Positions 45,201-57,600 of a DNA stretch of 64,000 nucleotides are shown in pieces (within the stretch, counting starts at the first letter, position 1; each line of letters opens with the position of its first letter). The notes beneath the pieces were generated by a model that worked only from the letters and a program-made list of their open reading frames with translations, was not told the origin of the DNA and did not search any database. Position numbers and translations under genes: made by a program. Source of the stretch: Boletus sp. NGJ (taxonomy: Eukaryota > Basidiomycota > Agaricomycetes > Boletales > Boletaceae); assembly GCA_019096195.1 (NCBI GenBank), contig JAGTXK010000273.1, positions 1 through 64,000 on the forward strand. The letters run 5' to 3'.

Positions 45201-46083
45201 AGGGAGAAGGGTCAGCAGATGGCAGAGGCAGCACAAACTTACTGTGCAGCATCCAACCTGCAACACCCAAATCCAGTAATCTCACAGTAGAACTGGGCCT
45301 CTTGACTGGTGATGGTGAAATGGACGAGGATAATGATGAGGTTTTCACGATGGTTGCTGCTATGTCAGCGATAAATGGTAGCAACCCCACGACCATCAGA
45401 GAAGCCCAGGCAAGGCACGACTGGCCTAAATGGAAAGAGGCTATGCAAAAGGAGTTAGAAGTGCTCAAAAGTGCTTGCACCTGGACAATCATTGAATCCC
45501 CACCAAATGCCAACATTGTTGGCAGCAAATGGATATTTTGAATCAAATGTGATGTGAACAGTGAAATCGACAAGTACAAAGCTCAATTAGTAGCTAAGGG
45601 CTACTCACAAGTACATGGAGTCGATTACTATGACACATACACTCCAGTTGCTCACCTTCCCTCCATATGCACACTCCTTGCCATTGCTGCTTGTAATGAC
45701 TGGGACATTGATGTTTTCAACTTTCAGAGTGCTTTCCTGAATGGAAAATTGGTTGCCGACAAAGTAATTTACATGCAGCTACCTGATGGACTAAAGGTCA
45801 ATAGTGAATTCAAAAGACCGGTAGCACTGTTACACGTTACACTCTATGGATTGAAACAAGGGGCATTAAAATGGTACAAAGAGTTGTGCTAACTACTTGA
45901 GAGCTTAGGGTTTCGCTGCGCCAAATCAGACTGGGGGATCTTCTACAGATATGTCAGTATCAAAATATTAATCCTTGCCTCACACATTGATGATTGCACG
46001 GTAGCTGGCAGCAACAAAAAGCTCATATGAGACTTTAAAGCTGACATTGCTCACCAATATAAGCTCACCTGTTATGGACAATG
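42290..46083 (+). pseudogene. Copia (Ty1/copia) retrotransposon gag-pol, degenerate, RNase H missing
   Basis: Gag: QPVDPHIEKDVKWTPSTVEQ (42320), a UBN2-type block (KLCYREKGNVCEHFDKVH, SLPLSYNSYI), and a CCHC zinc knuckle CYKCGKYGHMGKDC (42935-42975). Protease region: FNSGATHHMS, where the catalytic Asp is Asn. Pre-integrase: IHSHLGHIAPESICQ and CNSCEYSKATHMP. The solo LTR 43740-44211 interrupts here. Integrase: RDNVHSDLWGPHP (44250), SNRGGEFTSEQF, and SEHNGIAK. Reverse transcriptase: WKEAMQKELEVLKSACTW, KARLVAKGY-type KAQLVAKGYSQ, FNFQSAFLNGKL, YMQLPDGLKV, TLYGLKQGALKWYKEL, and HIDDCTVAG (45984) in place of the usual YVDD. The frame ends soon after at 46083, before RNase H. Stops and frameshifts are frequent. 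No matching 5' LTR was recognised. Confidence 0.85.
43740..44211 (-). mobile_element. Solo LTR, second copy, inside the Copia integrase region
   Basis: The 472 bp segment begins TGTTATGAACC and ends ATTATAACA, and is flanked by a perfect 5 bp duplication CCAAT at 43735-43739 and 44212-44216. It is about 85% identical by eye to 1369-1847. It splits the Copia pre-integrase/integrase reading and so inserted after the Copia element. Confidence 0.88.
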
Positions 46084-46478
46084 AAGGGGGTACACCTTTT
46101 TCCCTCCCTTTTGTACTCCCTCCATTCCCAGTCATCAATGACTTGTGAGGAGACCTCTCTCTCTTTCATCCTTGCTATATCTCTTCATGCTCATCCTGCT
46201 ATGTTTGCCTGCTCCCACTATTTCTCCTAATTCAAGTATATCCTGCTGATTATAAATTTGTTGCCATGCTGAGTGGCATACTCTGTCCACACTAACCTTG
46301 TGTGTTCATACATCGTTTCTATTAATGTGTTTATCTAGTATTTATTAAAGGTTAAAGAAATTCCCTTCAACACCTCCACAATGAAAACTATCAACACCAT
46401 TGGAAAAGGCTTGGTAAAGTGAGTTTAACTCTGCCAATAATAGCCTCTGAAAGGTGGTCTGGATCTCCTGCTCAGGGT
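46084..46478. other. Copia 3' flank, possible LTR remnant
   Basis: After the truncated pol comes a purine run GAAGGGGGT that could be a polypurine tract, then T/C-rich DNA. No gene seen. I could not find a second copy to prove an LTR. Confidence 0.3.
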
Positions 46479-46990
46479 TCAAGCTCCTAGAATCAGTGAG
46501 GCCATACTTGTGGAGGCTGTGCTGTTAGAAGCAGGTGCCATATTTGTGAAGGCTACGCTGCTAGAAGCAGGTGTCATGCTCGTGGAGACTATGTCAATAC
46601 TGGTGGAAGCAAGTGCCATACTTAAAGAGGTGGCTACATTGATACTAGTGGGAGTGATGAGAGGTTGTTCATCATCAGTATCAATGTCATCAGATACAAT
46701 GGCTGCACTCTTATGCTTCTTATTTGGATGAGCAGAGCTGTTTGTTTGACCATTGTGCCCACACTTCTGGTGAGGATGGTGAGTAGGCTCTGTAATTTCA
46801 CCTCTCTCAACCTGGGACCTATGCTCCTCATAAAGCTGCTTGTACTCGTCCTTCATAATTTGCTTCCAATAAGTCTAACCCTTTTCCCATTTCCAGTGCA
46901 ACATCTCGAGCTGTGCAAGTGGGCTTGACACATTGCTCAGATTTGCAAATGGTATCTCACTTGGCCAACCCTCAATGACCACCCTGTGGT
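46479..46990 (-). pseudogene. Fragment of an unrecognised protein with Ser/Thr repeats
   Basis: From about 46930 the minus strand reads LEMLHWKWEKGK, then after a stop KDEYKQLYEEHRSQVERGE and PTHHPHQKCGHNGQT. A degenerate repeat of the type (A/S)ST-SMAPASSS follows down to 46479. The first part is basic and helical and looks like a conserved segment of a multicopy basidiomycete protein; I cannot name it. The Ser/Thr repeat could be a linker. It ends where the Gypsy fragment begins on the other strand, so it was probably cut by that insertion. Confidence 0.35.
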
Positions 46991-47482
46991 GTGATACTAT
47001 ATCTTGTGGAAAACATCAGTCACTCACACAAGAAGATAGAATTGGCACTTGAAGCCTCAAGAGAAAGAATGATTGCATCTTCCAAAAAGAAGCAATCTGA
47101 AGCATTAGAATATTCTATTGGTCAGCAAGTCTGGCTATCTACTGATAAATTAAAACTTCCTTACACAGCAAAGAAACTCATGCAAAAATGGATTAGATCA
47201 TATGAAATCATCAATGTCCTTCCTAATGCTGTAACACTCAAACTCCCTAAATCTGTACACATTCATCCCACTGTTAATATCTCTCATATAAAACCTTATT
47301 GGGAAACTTTACCTGAACAACCAAAAGTCCATCCCAATGTGACTGAGATTGATGAAGAAGGAGAAGAGCAACCTGAAATAGAGTTTATTGCTGCCTCCAA
47401 AATGAAGAATCACAAACTAGAATATTTAGTGCATTGGAAGGGTTACAATGAAACCAAAACTCATCTGGAATTCAAGTCCTAA
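46991..47482 (+). pseudogene. Gypsy (chromovirus) integrase C-terminus and chromodomain, 5'-truncated
   Basis: The open frame gives the C-terminal part of a Ty3/Gypsy polyprotein: KKIELALEASRERMIASSKK, then EYSIGQQVWLSTDKLKLPYT and KKLMQKWIRSYEIINVLPN (the GPY/F-like module region), then HPTVNISHIKPY. The end has EYLVHWKGYNETKTHLEF, a chromodomain core that usually guides insertion to particular chromatin. Everything upstream (gag to integrase core) is missing. The stop is followed within 15 bp by the 3' LTR, as expected. Confidence 0.85.
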
Positions 47483-47631
47483 AAAGGGGGTAATGTTATA
47501 ATATAAACATTTTCAAAAACTTTTCATTGTATATATTTTCTATCCAAGTCACATGACTGTGCACATGACCATGGGAACAATCACATGACCAAAGCCTAGA
47601 CCTATGACATCATATGACATCATACCTCATA

Positions 47632-49248
47632 CAGTGACTCCAAAAACCCTTTCCATGCTAACCCTCAATGTGGTGCGCTTCGATGCACACCACCACACAC
47701 TGTGGGAATTCCGCTTAGCTTTGGTGGAGTTATAAATAGTACATACTCTTGGCTACGAGATTGCTCCCTAGGTCGTGTGATTTGGTCCACAGGCTGTGGA
47801 GATATGATCAATATGAAACAGTAATACCATGGAAAGGGTTTTTTCACCTTTGAATTGAAAAGGGTATTTGGACATTATCAGTACTTGGTATAGCCTCCTT
47901 TTGCTCTAAGCACTGCCTGAACCCTCCTAGGCATGCTTTCAATCAATTTCTGACACTCCTCCACTGGTATCCTATCCCACTCCACTTGAACCCTTTCCCA
48001 CAATTCATGAATTCCATTAGGGGGGTTTTCATGCTTTGCAAGGCTCCTCTTCAGACAACTCCAGAGATGTTCAATAGGGTTGAGGTCAGGAGATTGTGCA
48101 GGCCACACCATAGTACTGAATTCTTGCTCCTCTAGCCAGTTCTTGACCAGCCTGCAGGTATGCTTGGGGTCATTGTCCTGCTGAAAGATGATGTTAGGAG
48201 GATTGGGACCATAATACTCCAGGGTTTGCTGAAGCTCATCCTTCAAAGTTTGAAGGTAGCGGTCCCCATCCATCCTACCATCAATCTTAGTAGCAAAGCC
48301 AACTCCCTCCCAAGTCATACAGCCCCACATCATCAGAGAACCTCCTTCAAACTTGAGGGTTCCATCCACCAGCCTATCACTAAGCCCCTCACCTGCCCTC
48401 TTCCATGCCCATTTACGCCCATCTGACCCTAGGCGATTGATTTTGGTCTCATCAGACCATATCACCTTCTTCCAATCCTCCATAGTCCAATCCTTATGTG
48501 CATAGGCAAAATCCAAGCGAGCCTTGCGATGCCTAGCAGAGAGGAGGGGACGTTTGGACTTCACCACAGCTTTCATACCAGCTTTCTTCAAGTGGAGGCG
48601 GACAGTATTGGCAGAGAGGGGTTGGTTGATGATATTGGTGAGGGCTTTGGTTACTTGGACAGCATTTTCAGCTTTCCCAGAGGTGATTAGATGTTGGGCA
48701 TGACAAATGTTGGTGGGAGAAAGCCTGGAAGGACGACCCCCAGGAGCTTTGGGAGAGGGCAGAACGCTCTTTGGAGCGAAGCTTGGATATGGCAGAAGGG
48801 CTGACACCAGTTTGCTTGGCAATGGCTTCACCAGAGCAGCCAGAATCAAGCAAAGAGAGAATAGTGCTTTGTTGAGAAAGGGAGAGGGATTTGACCATGG
48901 TGGTGGTTGAGAATCAAGAAGTGTGTGAACTTTTTTAAGCTCAGACATGCTATTGATATGTATATCTTTGTTTGCATGAACAAACAATGGCAAATATGAT
49001 ATGATTTGACTAAGATCCTAGTCATCAGTTCAAAAGTGAAAAAACCCTTTCCATGGTATTACTGTTTCACATTGATCATATCTCCACAGCCTGTGGACCA
49101 AATCACATGACCTAGGGAGCAATCTCGTAGCCAAGAGTATGTACTATTTATAACTCCACCAAAGCTAAGCGGAAGTCCCACAGTGTGTGGTGGTGCGCGT
49201 TGCGCACCACATTGAGGGTTAGCATGGAAAGGGTTTTTGGAGTCACTG
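47632..49248 (-). mobile_element. Tc1/mariner element with ~240 bp inverted repeats, TA target site
   Basis: The element begins CAGTGACTCCAAAAACC and ends with its reverse complement at 49248, and is flanked by TA at 47630-47631 and 49249-49250. The inverted repeats extend about 240 bp inward, to AAAGGGTTTTTTCACCTTTG, with few differences, so the copy is fairly young. It inserted into the Gypsy LTR. Length 1,617 bp with one transposase gene on the minus strand. Confidence 0.93.
47878..48898 (-). pseudogene. Tc1-type (DD34E) transposase, one frameshift
   Basis: The correct start is MVKSLSLSQQSTILSLLDSG at 48898, which opens a helix-turn-helix (GEAIAKQTGVSPSAISKL). The frame shifts near 48765 and continues as SPKAPGGRPSRLSP, the second helix-turn-helix (ALTNIINQPLSANTVRLHLK) and the catalytic domain to 47878. 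Catalytic residues are Asp in VIWSDETKIN, Asp in FQQDNDPKHT, and Glu in LNPIEHLW, with 34 residues between the last two. The longer in-frame N-terminus back to 48993 is not homologous and is a frame artefact. The one-base shift separates the DNA-binding part from the catalytic part; otherwise the gene is complete (~340 residues) and much better kept than its surroundings. Confidence 0.9.
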
Positions 49249-49599
49249 TACATATGATCCACAACCTTTTAATTTCTGCTCTTTTATCACAGCCCCTTTA
49301 ATCTCCATTATCATTCTCTTATGAACACTGCCTCTCTATAATACTATACATTTGTCTCACACACAGCTTAGTCTGTGTGCACACATGCAACATATGTAGA
49401 TATTTTACAACTGGAATCCCCAGTCTAATCCACTTGTTTTCTACCTATACTCATTGCCTTGGTCTTTGGCCATTGTAGAGTGGTATTGAACAGAGAAGAC
49501 CCACATACCCACTTTCCTATGCCAGCAGTCGTGTATAATGTAAGATATTTGAGCCTTGTGGACTGGTCGTTGAAGATTCCCTTTAACAGTTCATTATAA

Positions 49600-51490
49600 A
49601 TATAAAGTTTCAATCTCGAGATCTGTGAACATGCAGTGACTTCTATGCAGGCAAAATCAATGGAAACCCTTTTTCAAATGACAGGTTTCCCCAGAAATTT
49701 GCTTTGTCTCCCATGGTTAGAATATTATAAGCTAGGGGAATTTTTACCTCCTAGATGAAACAATCTCTAGATCTACTAGGTTTGAGTCAGTTGAATACTT
49801 AGTATACAGGTTGTTCACCAATTCCCAACAAATACTCAAGAATTGAAATTGAAATGGTTTCGACTATAGTCTGGTTAATTGTGTAAACAATTGTAAACAA
49901 CTGTAAATACATCTAAAGGTATGCTAGTCAATGGTACTGGATTGCTAGACTTTGGTTAGTAGGTCTTTTTAGAAGGTCAAATGAGTTAATTGCTATAAAA
50001 GGCAATAACTTTGTGGCTGGTAATCTGCAGATATGCTGGATTGTCAAGATGTTAAGATCTTCCAGGTAAGGCTGGAATAGGTTCACACTACATTTAGGTC
50101 ACTCAGATAGGTTATAATAACTCAATCTTATTGTTTACTAAGGAGAGTGCAATTTAGTGCTTATTTGGCTGTACTGTCACTTATCCTCTTAGGTGGGCAG
50201 TCAGCAGAGTAGCAGGGATGTTTGGGGTCTAGTAGTATTAAACTGTTGGGAATCTATTCCCTTTTGTTGCCCTATTTATAGTTTTCTCCCAAAAGGTATC
50301 CTATATTTCTTGTGCACTATTGGCTACAAGAATTTACTTCTAACAATCTAACTAGCTGTCTAAACAATGGAGAATGTCCTCCTCAAGGTCCTCTGTGGGT
50401 TGTCTGTGAGTGGTACTACAAGTAGGGGTGAGAATTGTTCTCCTTGAGAGAACTTCTCTGGTTGAGATGCCCTGTATAAGGGGTGATCTGCTCTCTTTGT
50501 GGCCTGAATGGCTCTTCTTTTATAGATAAATACATGGGCTTGGCTAGCCAATCAGAAGGGTTGGCTGCTTACTAATGCCAAGAGTTTTATTACAAATGCC
50601 AAGCTTTTGCTGACTAAAGCATAGAACTTCAAAGAATACCATAGAACTCCATGGAATACTATGAAAGATCATAGAATGTTTAGTCAGGTGACACAAGGCT
50701 ATATAGCCCATGATCACATGATCATGTTCTTTCACTGGCACTTAGCCATATACATATTATTTACAGTTCTACTAGCTATGTACTTATAGATAGTAACAGA
50801 GCTATATGTTGGAGAAAAACATTAATTTTTCCTTGGTTTCTTGATGGAATATTCTAAGAATTGTAGGGTTGCTAGATCATACTAAGCGTCATAGGGCCCT
50901 AGAGTATTGAAATATTCTAACCACTGCAAGTAGTAGAATTAATTCCATTCAGGTTCTAGCTTCTGACTGTGTATGAAACGAGTTTAATGTAGGTCAACAC
51001 AATCCACAGCATTAAGTGGTGCCTCAGGTCATTACCTAAGATTTCTTTTTCTCTTTCCCTTGCTGCCTTTAGAGGAGCCTCTTGGAATGGCAGAATTGTG
51101 TTTCAACTATAGTTGTGATTTCATAGTTCTCTCCCTTGAGGGTGATTAGTCCACACTGGGGTTGTGCCTGGTTTGTGAGGGACAACTGAGAGTAACTGTT
51201 GTTGTGCAGTCTCAAGCTGGGTCTACGTAAAGTATATAATTACATAGCATATGTACAATATGTACTTTGATTAGGATAAGGATAGTCCAGGTTGGCTATT
51301 GACTAGATATCCTTCTGCTAAAGTGTCAAGGAACTCTTTTCTGTAAGTTGTTACAATTATAAGGCTAGATTTGCCTGGTCAAAGTTTAATTCTGATATAT
51401 AATAATAGATCTACTTTCACATTATCTATATATCTCAAGAAAGGATTTTGTGGTCAATATAAGCAATATGTGTAGTTTATATTTTGTATA
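49600..51490. other. 1.9 kb AT-rich interval, no supported gene
   Basis: Only short spurious frames are present. It could contain the 5' noncoding part of the Helitron that follows, but I found no clear Helitron 5' terminus and no repeat with another part of the window. Confidence 0.4.
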
Positions 51491-51499
51491 GTGGGATTG

Positions 51500-54400
51500 A
51501 TGTTTCAATTCAATATCAGGGCTTCACCTCCAACCTCACCTCACCATGCATGGAGTGCTGCTTGCCAGACTGAATGTGACCAACATCAAATTGGCTCTCC
51601 TCCCTCCCATTGTTGTCCACATTCTCCACCTCAAATGCCTCAAAATATGCCTCAGAATATCTGTAATGCTTTAATGGTATGTTGTCACATACTGTATCTA
51701 TTTTGTATATAGTGTGAATAGTATATTGATTAAAATTTTCAGCATCATTCTCCTATGCCTGTTGATCAATATCCAGGCATGCCACGCCATTTAATTGAGC
51801 ATCATGATGTTCAAAGGATGCACCATCTATACTCACCATCACTCCCACCTATGTTTTCTGCTGGTTTTTATCCCATCCCAGCAATACCTTATTCCAATCA
51901 GCCAGCAGCACCACCTCCAATGTTTCCACCTGGCCCAAGGCTTGATCCTTTTTTGGACTATCAACCATTTGTGCCACCACCTCAGCCTGCCATTATTCCC
52001 CAAAGGGGTGTTTTGGATAATAGAGTTGATTACAATGCCAGATTGATGGAAAACTTCAATGCTTCTCATCAAAATTAGCATAATAGATGTTTGGGTCATC
52101 ATTCTGCTGCTCCTCAATCTGTGAATGCTCAAGCTGGCCCTGCATATCCTTGCTCTATTCAGGCTTATCAACATACCATTGACTTTCAACAACATAAAGC
52201 AGATCAACAAGCTTTCATGAGAGCAGAGCAGTTACAAAGGCAGTTGGATCTAGAAGCTCAACATCAGCAACAAATAGAACAACAGAGACAATTGGACTTC
52301 CAGCAAGCAGTATATCAACAAATGGAGCATCAAAGGCAGTTGGAATTGCAATGACAGGAGGCACAATGTTTACAACAATTGAAGCAGCAAAGAATATTGT
52401 TGGAACAACAACAGATGGAACAATAGAGACATTTAGAACAACAACAACAACAGGCTCTATGTCAGCAGGAGAAGATACATGAGCTTCAAAAATGTCTTGC
52501 AATTATGCAAATACAATAGTACTCTCAGGCACTATGGTCAGAAGCATTGGGAAATTATAGCCAGTGCTCAGCAGAACAATATAAACAAGATCAGGCAAGA
52601 CAATGGCAAGTTTCATCTGCTTCTACTCCAAATTTTGCTCCAAATCCAGGCCAAGATCCTGATCCAGATTCAGGGTTAGACTCAGGCTCTGTTCTGTCTC
52701 CACCTTCATCACCATTACCACTACCATTATCACCATTATCACCACCACCACCACCACCACCACTATCATTTCCAAATCCTGATTCTGATTCTGATCCTGA
52801 TCCAAATTCAAATCCTCAACCACCTTATCACATTCCTTTTGGTGGAAGGCCATACAGTATGTTGAACCTATTGAGCTTCACTCCTTAGAACCAATGAACA
52901 TTGAATGTTCTAAGTGCCATGCTTTGCATTTTATCTCTGAAAAGCTTTCCAACTCTGGAATTCATAATCCTTGCTTTGGCATGTGCTATCTCCAGGGTCA
53001 GGTTAATCTTCCCTGCATTTAACAGTGGCCACAAAATCTTCAAGATCTCTTTAATGACCATCATGATTGCAATAAGTTCAAAAAAAAAATTCGCCAATAT
53101 AACAATGCTTTGGCATTCACTTTTGTTGGTGTTGATATGAATGATCATGCTATTCAAAGATCTGGTCCTGCATCTTTTTGTATTCATAATGCACTTCATC
53201 ATTTTATGGGAGCTCTTATACCAGCAAATGAAGTTGAATCTTTCTATGCTCAGCTCCACATCTATAATCCACAGGAGGCAAATGAAAGATGTATTTAATG
53301 CAATCCTTTTCTCAATTCTGGAATTTTACTGAATCTCTCTACCACTTTAAGTGCATCTCATCCATATGGAGAGATCTATAAGCAAGCCTATGAAATTATA
53401 AGGGTTGGTCAGATTTCTTTATTTACAGATCAGCTTATAAACTCATGTTAATATATTATATATAGACTAAGCCTCTAGAGGAGCATACAGATGTTCACAT
53501 GCAAATTCATCTATAGCAGGGTGCTGATGCAAGATGATACAATCTTCCTACTGTTGATGAAATAGCTGCAATTGTTTCTGGAGATGGTTCTAATCAGCAA
53601 GTCAGAGCTCATCACAACATTATTGTGCATTTGCAAGGTGGTGGCCTACAGCGCATTAGCAACCTACATACATCCTATCTTTCTCTTCATTATGTTCTCT
53701 TCTTTCCATATGGAGAGGAAGAATGGCATCTAGATATTCCTTTGCAAATTGCCAATGGCAATCCACATCACTCCAAGAAAGTAACCCAACTCCATTGATA
53801 TGCATTTAGATTGCATGTGTGTCCACCTCAAATAGAGTCATAAAATCTCTTCAAAGGTGGTAGATTATTTCAGCAATTGGTCTGTGATGCCTGGGCTTCT
53901 ACATATTGATTGGTCCAATCTTACTTGGGTTGCCAACAATCAAACAAGACTTTGGGCTGATCTATATCAAGGGTTGCAAGATCACTTGGGTCATAATGAT
54001 GTTGGTCAGAATATGGGCCAAGTTGGACATGTCATGTTACCTTTCAGTCACAAGGGTGGAACTTACTATATGCAACAACTTCTTAAAGACTCCTTGGCCA
54101 TTTGTTATGAATATAGAAAGTCTGATTTGTTTCTTACTATGACTGCCAACAGAAGCTGGCCAGAAATAACTCAGAATCTTCTTCCAGGTATGTAAATATA
54201 CTGTATTCAATTTGATATTCAAGTCTAATCACTGATTGTACAAATAGGTCAAAGTACTATAGACAGGCCTGATCTGGTTGCTCAAGTTTTCCATGCCAAA
54301 CAGCAAGCTCTTTTAAAAAAAATTCATGATGGCTACTTTGGATGTCTGGCTGGCTTTGTGTATACCGTCAAATATCAAAAATGGGGTCTACCTCACATGC

Positions 54401-56985
54401 ACCTTCTGATCTTTTTGGAGGAGCAAGACAAAATTTGTACTGTAGAGCAAATCAATGGTGTTATTTTAGCACAGATTTCTAATCCCAACATCCACCCACA
54501 GCTTCACTCAGCTATCACCAGAATATATGCTCCATGGTCCCTGCTCTCCTCAAAGATGTATCAAAAATAATGTCTATACAAAGCACTTTCCCAAACCTTT
54601 CACTTCTCAGACTATTATCAAGGAGGATGGGTATCCTGATTATGCTCACCCTGACAATGGCAGGACTGTTTAAAAGCGCCAGGATGTCTTTGACAATAGA
54701 CATTCCAGAGAGCTATTGGTGCAGTTTGACTGTCATATCAATCTGGAAGTCTATGGATCTATCAAAGCAGTCAAATATATTCACAAATACATCTACAAAG
54801 GTCCTGATCATGCTACCATCCAAACAAAAGGCCATGATGAGATCCATTCCTACCTGGATGCCAGATATATTTCATCTACTCAAGCATGTCACAATATCTT
54901 TGAATTTCCCATGCATATGGAATGGCCAGCTATTTACATATCATCCAATTCATCTGCCAGATCAACAGTCTGTTGTCTTTCATGCTGATGCTCAAATTGA
55001 GCAAGTGGTCAATGATGCCAAAGATACTCACCTACTTGGATGGCTCAAAGCCAATCAAGATCCAGATCTTATTGCTGCTGGTGCACATGATTATCTTTAT
55101 CAGGAATTTCCAAAGAAATTTGTCTGGGATCAATGCTGTACTATTTGGAAAATTCACCAAAGATATAAGGCAATTGGATGCATGTATGTATTCTGTCTAT
55201 CCCCATCAAGGAGAGATTTTCTATTTGTGTCTTTTGCTTACTATGATGAAAGGTAAGATTCATTATAATCAATATATATATGTCTTATGTCTTTTATAGA
55301 TTCTACCTCCTATGAAGATCTTCACACTGTTAATGGTCATCTTCATGAATCCTTTAAAGAAGCCTACCGTGCATATGGTCTTTTACAGGATGATAGAGAG
55401 TGGCTATTATGTCTTCAGAAAGCTGCTCACTTCAGTATGGGCTCTCAATTGTAGCATCTGTTCATCATCATTCTGGTCCACTATGCACCCATAGATTCTC
55501 ATCTACTGTATTGTGGGAGGCATACAGAGATCATCTTTGTGATGATTTGCATCATCGTCTTATCAATGTCCTTTACATTCCTGAATCCACCCAGAGTCAG
55601 ATTTATAACTATGAACTGCATTTCATTGCCAAAGATTTCAGAAGACATGACAAACATCTACAAGACTTTCCACACATGCCTTTACCATAGGAAAATTGAG
55701 GTCTTCAAGAGGGAAATCAGCTTATCAATGAACAATGTTGATATAATGTACAGAAGCTGCAGCAGTTTGTCCAAAGAGGCATACCCACTCTCAATCCTCA
55801 ATAAACTGCTCTTTATGATGCAGTCATGAATAGTGTCATCAACTCTCTTGGATCTCCATTCTTTCTTCACAGTGGTGGTGGTTGTGGCAAGACTTATCTG
55901 GTAAGCCTTATTGCTGCTTCTATTCATGTAAGAGGTGAAATTGTTCTTTGTGTTGCTTCAACTGGTCTGGCCTCCCTTCTACTTCCTGGTGGTCATACAG
56001 CCCATTCACACTTCAAGATTCCTATTACTATTCATGAACAAAGCACCTACAACATCAAAAAGAATAATCTTATCCATCAACTTCTTTAGTAGACCTCTTT
56101 TATCATCTGGAATGAAGCAGGTTCTCAACACAATTTTGTTCTGGAGTCTGTTGATCATACTTTGCATGGCTTGCTCAATAGAGATCACCCATTTGGAGGA
56201 ATCACCATCCTACTCAGTGGAGACTTTAGACAAACTTTGCCTATTATTCAGTATGAATCAAAAGAGCAAATTGTTCCAGCTACTCTAACCCACTCTAATC
56301 TTTGGCCTGACATGGCTATTCACTATCTTCATCAAAACATGCACCTTGGCCAAGATCCTGAGTCAAACCAATGGGCACAGCAGCTTCTTCACATTGGTGT
56401 AACTGAAGGGGATCTCATGCTTCCTGAACATATGTGTTGTGGTGATGACATGGCTTCCCTCATTAATGCCATCTACTCTCTACTCCTTACTGGAAATCAG
56501 CAGCTTCCTGATCAATACTTTCTGGATCATACAATTCTCAATTCCAGAAATATCCAAGTTCATGAAATCAATTCCACTACTCTTAACTCTGCTGCACCTT
56601 GAGAAAAGTTCATCTATCTTAGTGCAGATTCAGCACTAATCAGAAATATAACTATATTCTACCAGAGATTCTTCATACTTTCAATCCCTCTGGATTTCCT
56701 CTTCACAAACTGGAACTGAAGATTGATGCACCACTTATGCTATTGCACAATCTGGATCCCATTCATGGTCTTTACAATGGAACTTACTTAAGGCCACTTA
56801 GATCTACTTGCAAAATCTTGAAGTACTGTATATTAAGTGGAGATGGTCATAATAATGACAACAATGTGGTTTTGATTCCTAGATTGGCCCTTGACTCTGG
56901 TCTGGAAGATTCCCCAGTTCCATTTTATTGCTTCTAATTCCCTGTACATTTGGCCTATGCTATGACAATGTCATATCCTGTGTAA
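51500..56985 (+). pseudogene. Helitron: HUH Rep plus Pif1-type helicase, degenerate and 3'-truncated
   Basis: The N-terminal part (51500-52870) is Pro- and Gln-rich (QQHKADQQAFMRAEQLQRQL) with an acidic PDPDSG repeat. Next come the Helitron zinc-finger-like and N-terminal domains (ECSKCHALHFISEKLSNSG, then VDMNDHAIQRSGPASFCIH and QLHIYNPQEAN). The Rep domain shows the HUH motif GLPHMHLLIFL (His codons 54394 and 54400) and the tyrosine motif YIHKYIYKGPD (54776-54805). It continues with HLPDQQSVVF, YLYQEFPKKFVWD, an intron (GTAAGATT to TTATAG, 55252-55299), and YEDLHTVNGHLHESF. The helicase has Walker A GGGCGKTY (55874-55897), STGLASLLLPGGHTAHSHF, IIWNEAG (Walker B with Asn for Asp), PFGGITILLSGDFRQTLPII, DPIHGLYNGTYL and FPVHLAYAMTM, where it stops at ~56985. 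Many stops and frameshifts. Helitrons move by rolling-circle replication. Confidence 0.88.
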
Positions 56986-57600
56986 TTCGACAAGTCCAAC
57001 TCCGGCACTCTGTCCATAACTCCAGTGCGTTCTCCCTCTGAGTACGTCCTCATACCCTCAGACTTGTAACACCCTCACTATAGTATTCATACTTCTCCTT
57101 TCGTACATAACCTATGCTTCTTCATCCATCCTAGTCCTGCCTTATAGTTGTCTCTGACCCAGTGTCTGTCTTGCTTAGGAGCACTGCTCCGGTGAGGTCC
57201 CATCTCCATCCCATTACTCATTACACCTTACGAACTCCATTACTAATACCTTCATTCTGATCGTATATAAACCCTCTGTACTACTCCTGTAAAGTCAGTT
57301 TGATACTCAACTCTGAACACTCCTTCTGTCTCCTGTCCAAGTCTTAACGACTCACTCCGACCCTCTGCTCAACTTGACATTTGACTACATCAAGTCCAAA
57401 CCTCTGATCCTCCTACATCTTCGAAATCCGGGACATTGGACTCGAGCAAGGGCACACCACATAAGGTGAAGCCAAGTCCTGACACCCTCAAGTAACTCCA
57501 GTCCTTCAGAGTTTCATCAGAGTTGTCCGTTCTTAACAGACAATCAACAAGGCTCAAGGTCAAACAGTAAAGCATGTTGGTCTCAATTTGAGCACTTCTG
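56981..57600 (+). mobile_element. Possible LTR fragment abutting the Helitron
   Basis: Begins TGTGTAATTCGACAAG exactly where Helitron homology ends. It is T/C-rich with a TATATAAA box at ~57267 and a CTCTGAACACTCC-type downstream region, which together look like a fungal Gypsy LTR promoter. I could not identify the 3' end, a target duplication or a second copy, so this is tentative. Confidence 0.35.

Larger units (their letters stand above)
47494..49600 (+). mobile_element. Gypsy 3' LTR, split by a Tc1/mariner element
   Basis: Begins TGTTATAATATAAAC right after the Gypsy frame. It shares with the reverse complement of the two solo LTRs the marks ACATGACTGTGCAC, GACCATGGGAACA, ATGACATCATATGACA, and after the interruption GGAACCCC/GGAATCCCCAGTCTAATCCACTTG. 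The first part is 47494-47631 and the second part is 49249 to about 49600, where TTCATTATAAA may be the degenerate end. The LTR proper would be ~490 bp. This identifies the internal region to which the solo LTR family belongs. Confidence 0.7.

Noticed and set aside
48899-48993. N-terminal extension of the Tc1 transposase frame up to 48993
   Set aside because: The residues before the frameshift are not transposase-like, whereas the alternative frame from 48898 gives a proper helix-turn-helix.
52623-52853. Val/Asp-rich minus-strand frame in the Helitron N-terminus
   Set aside because: It is antisense to the PDPDSG/PPPP low-complexity coding of the Helitron.
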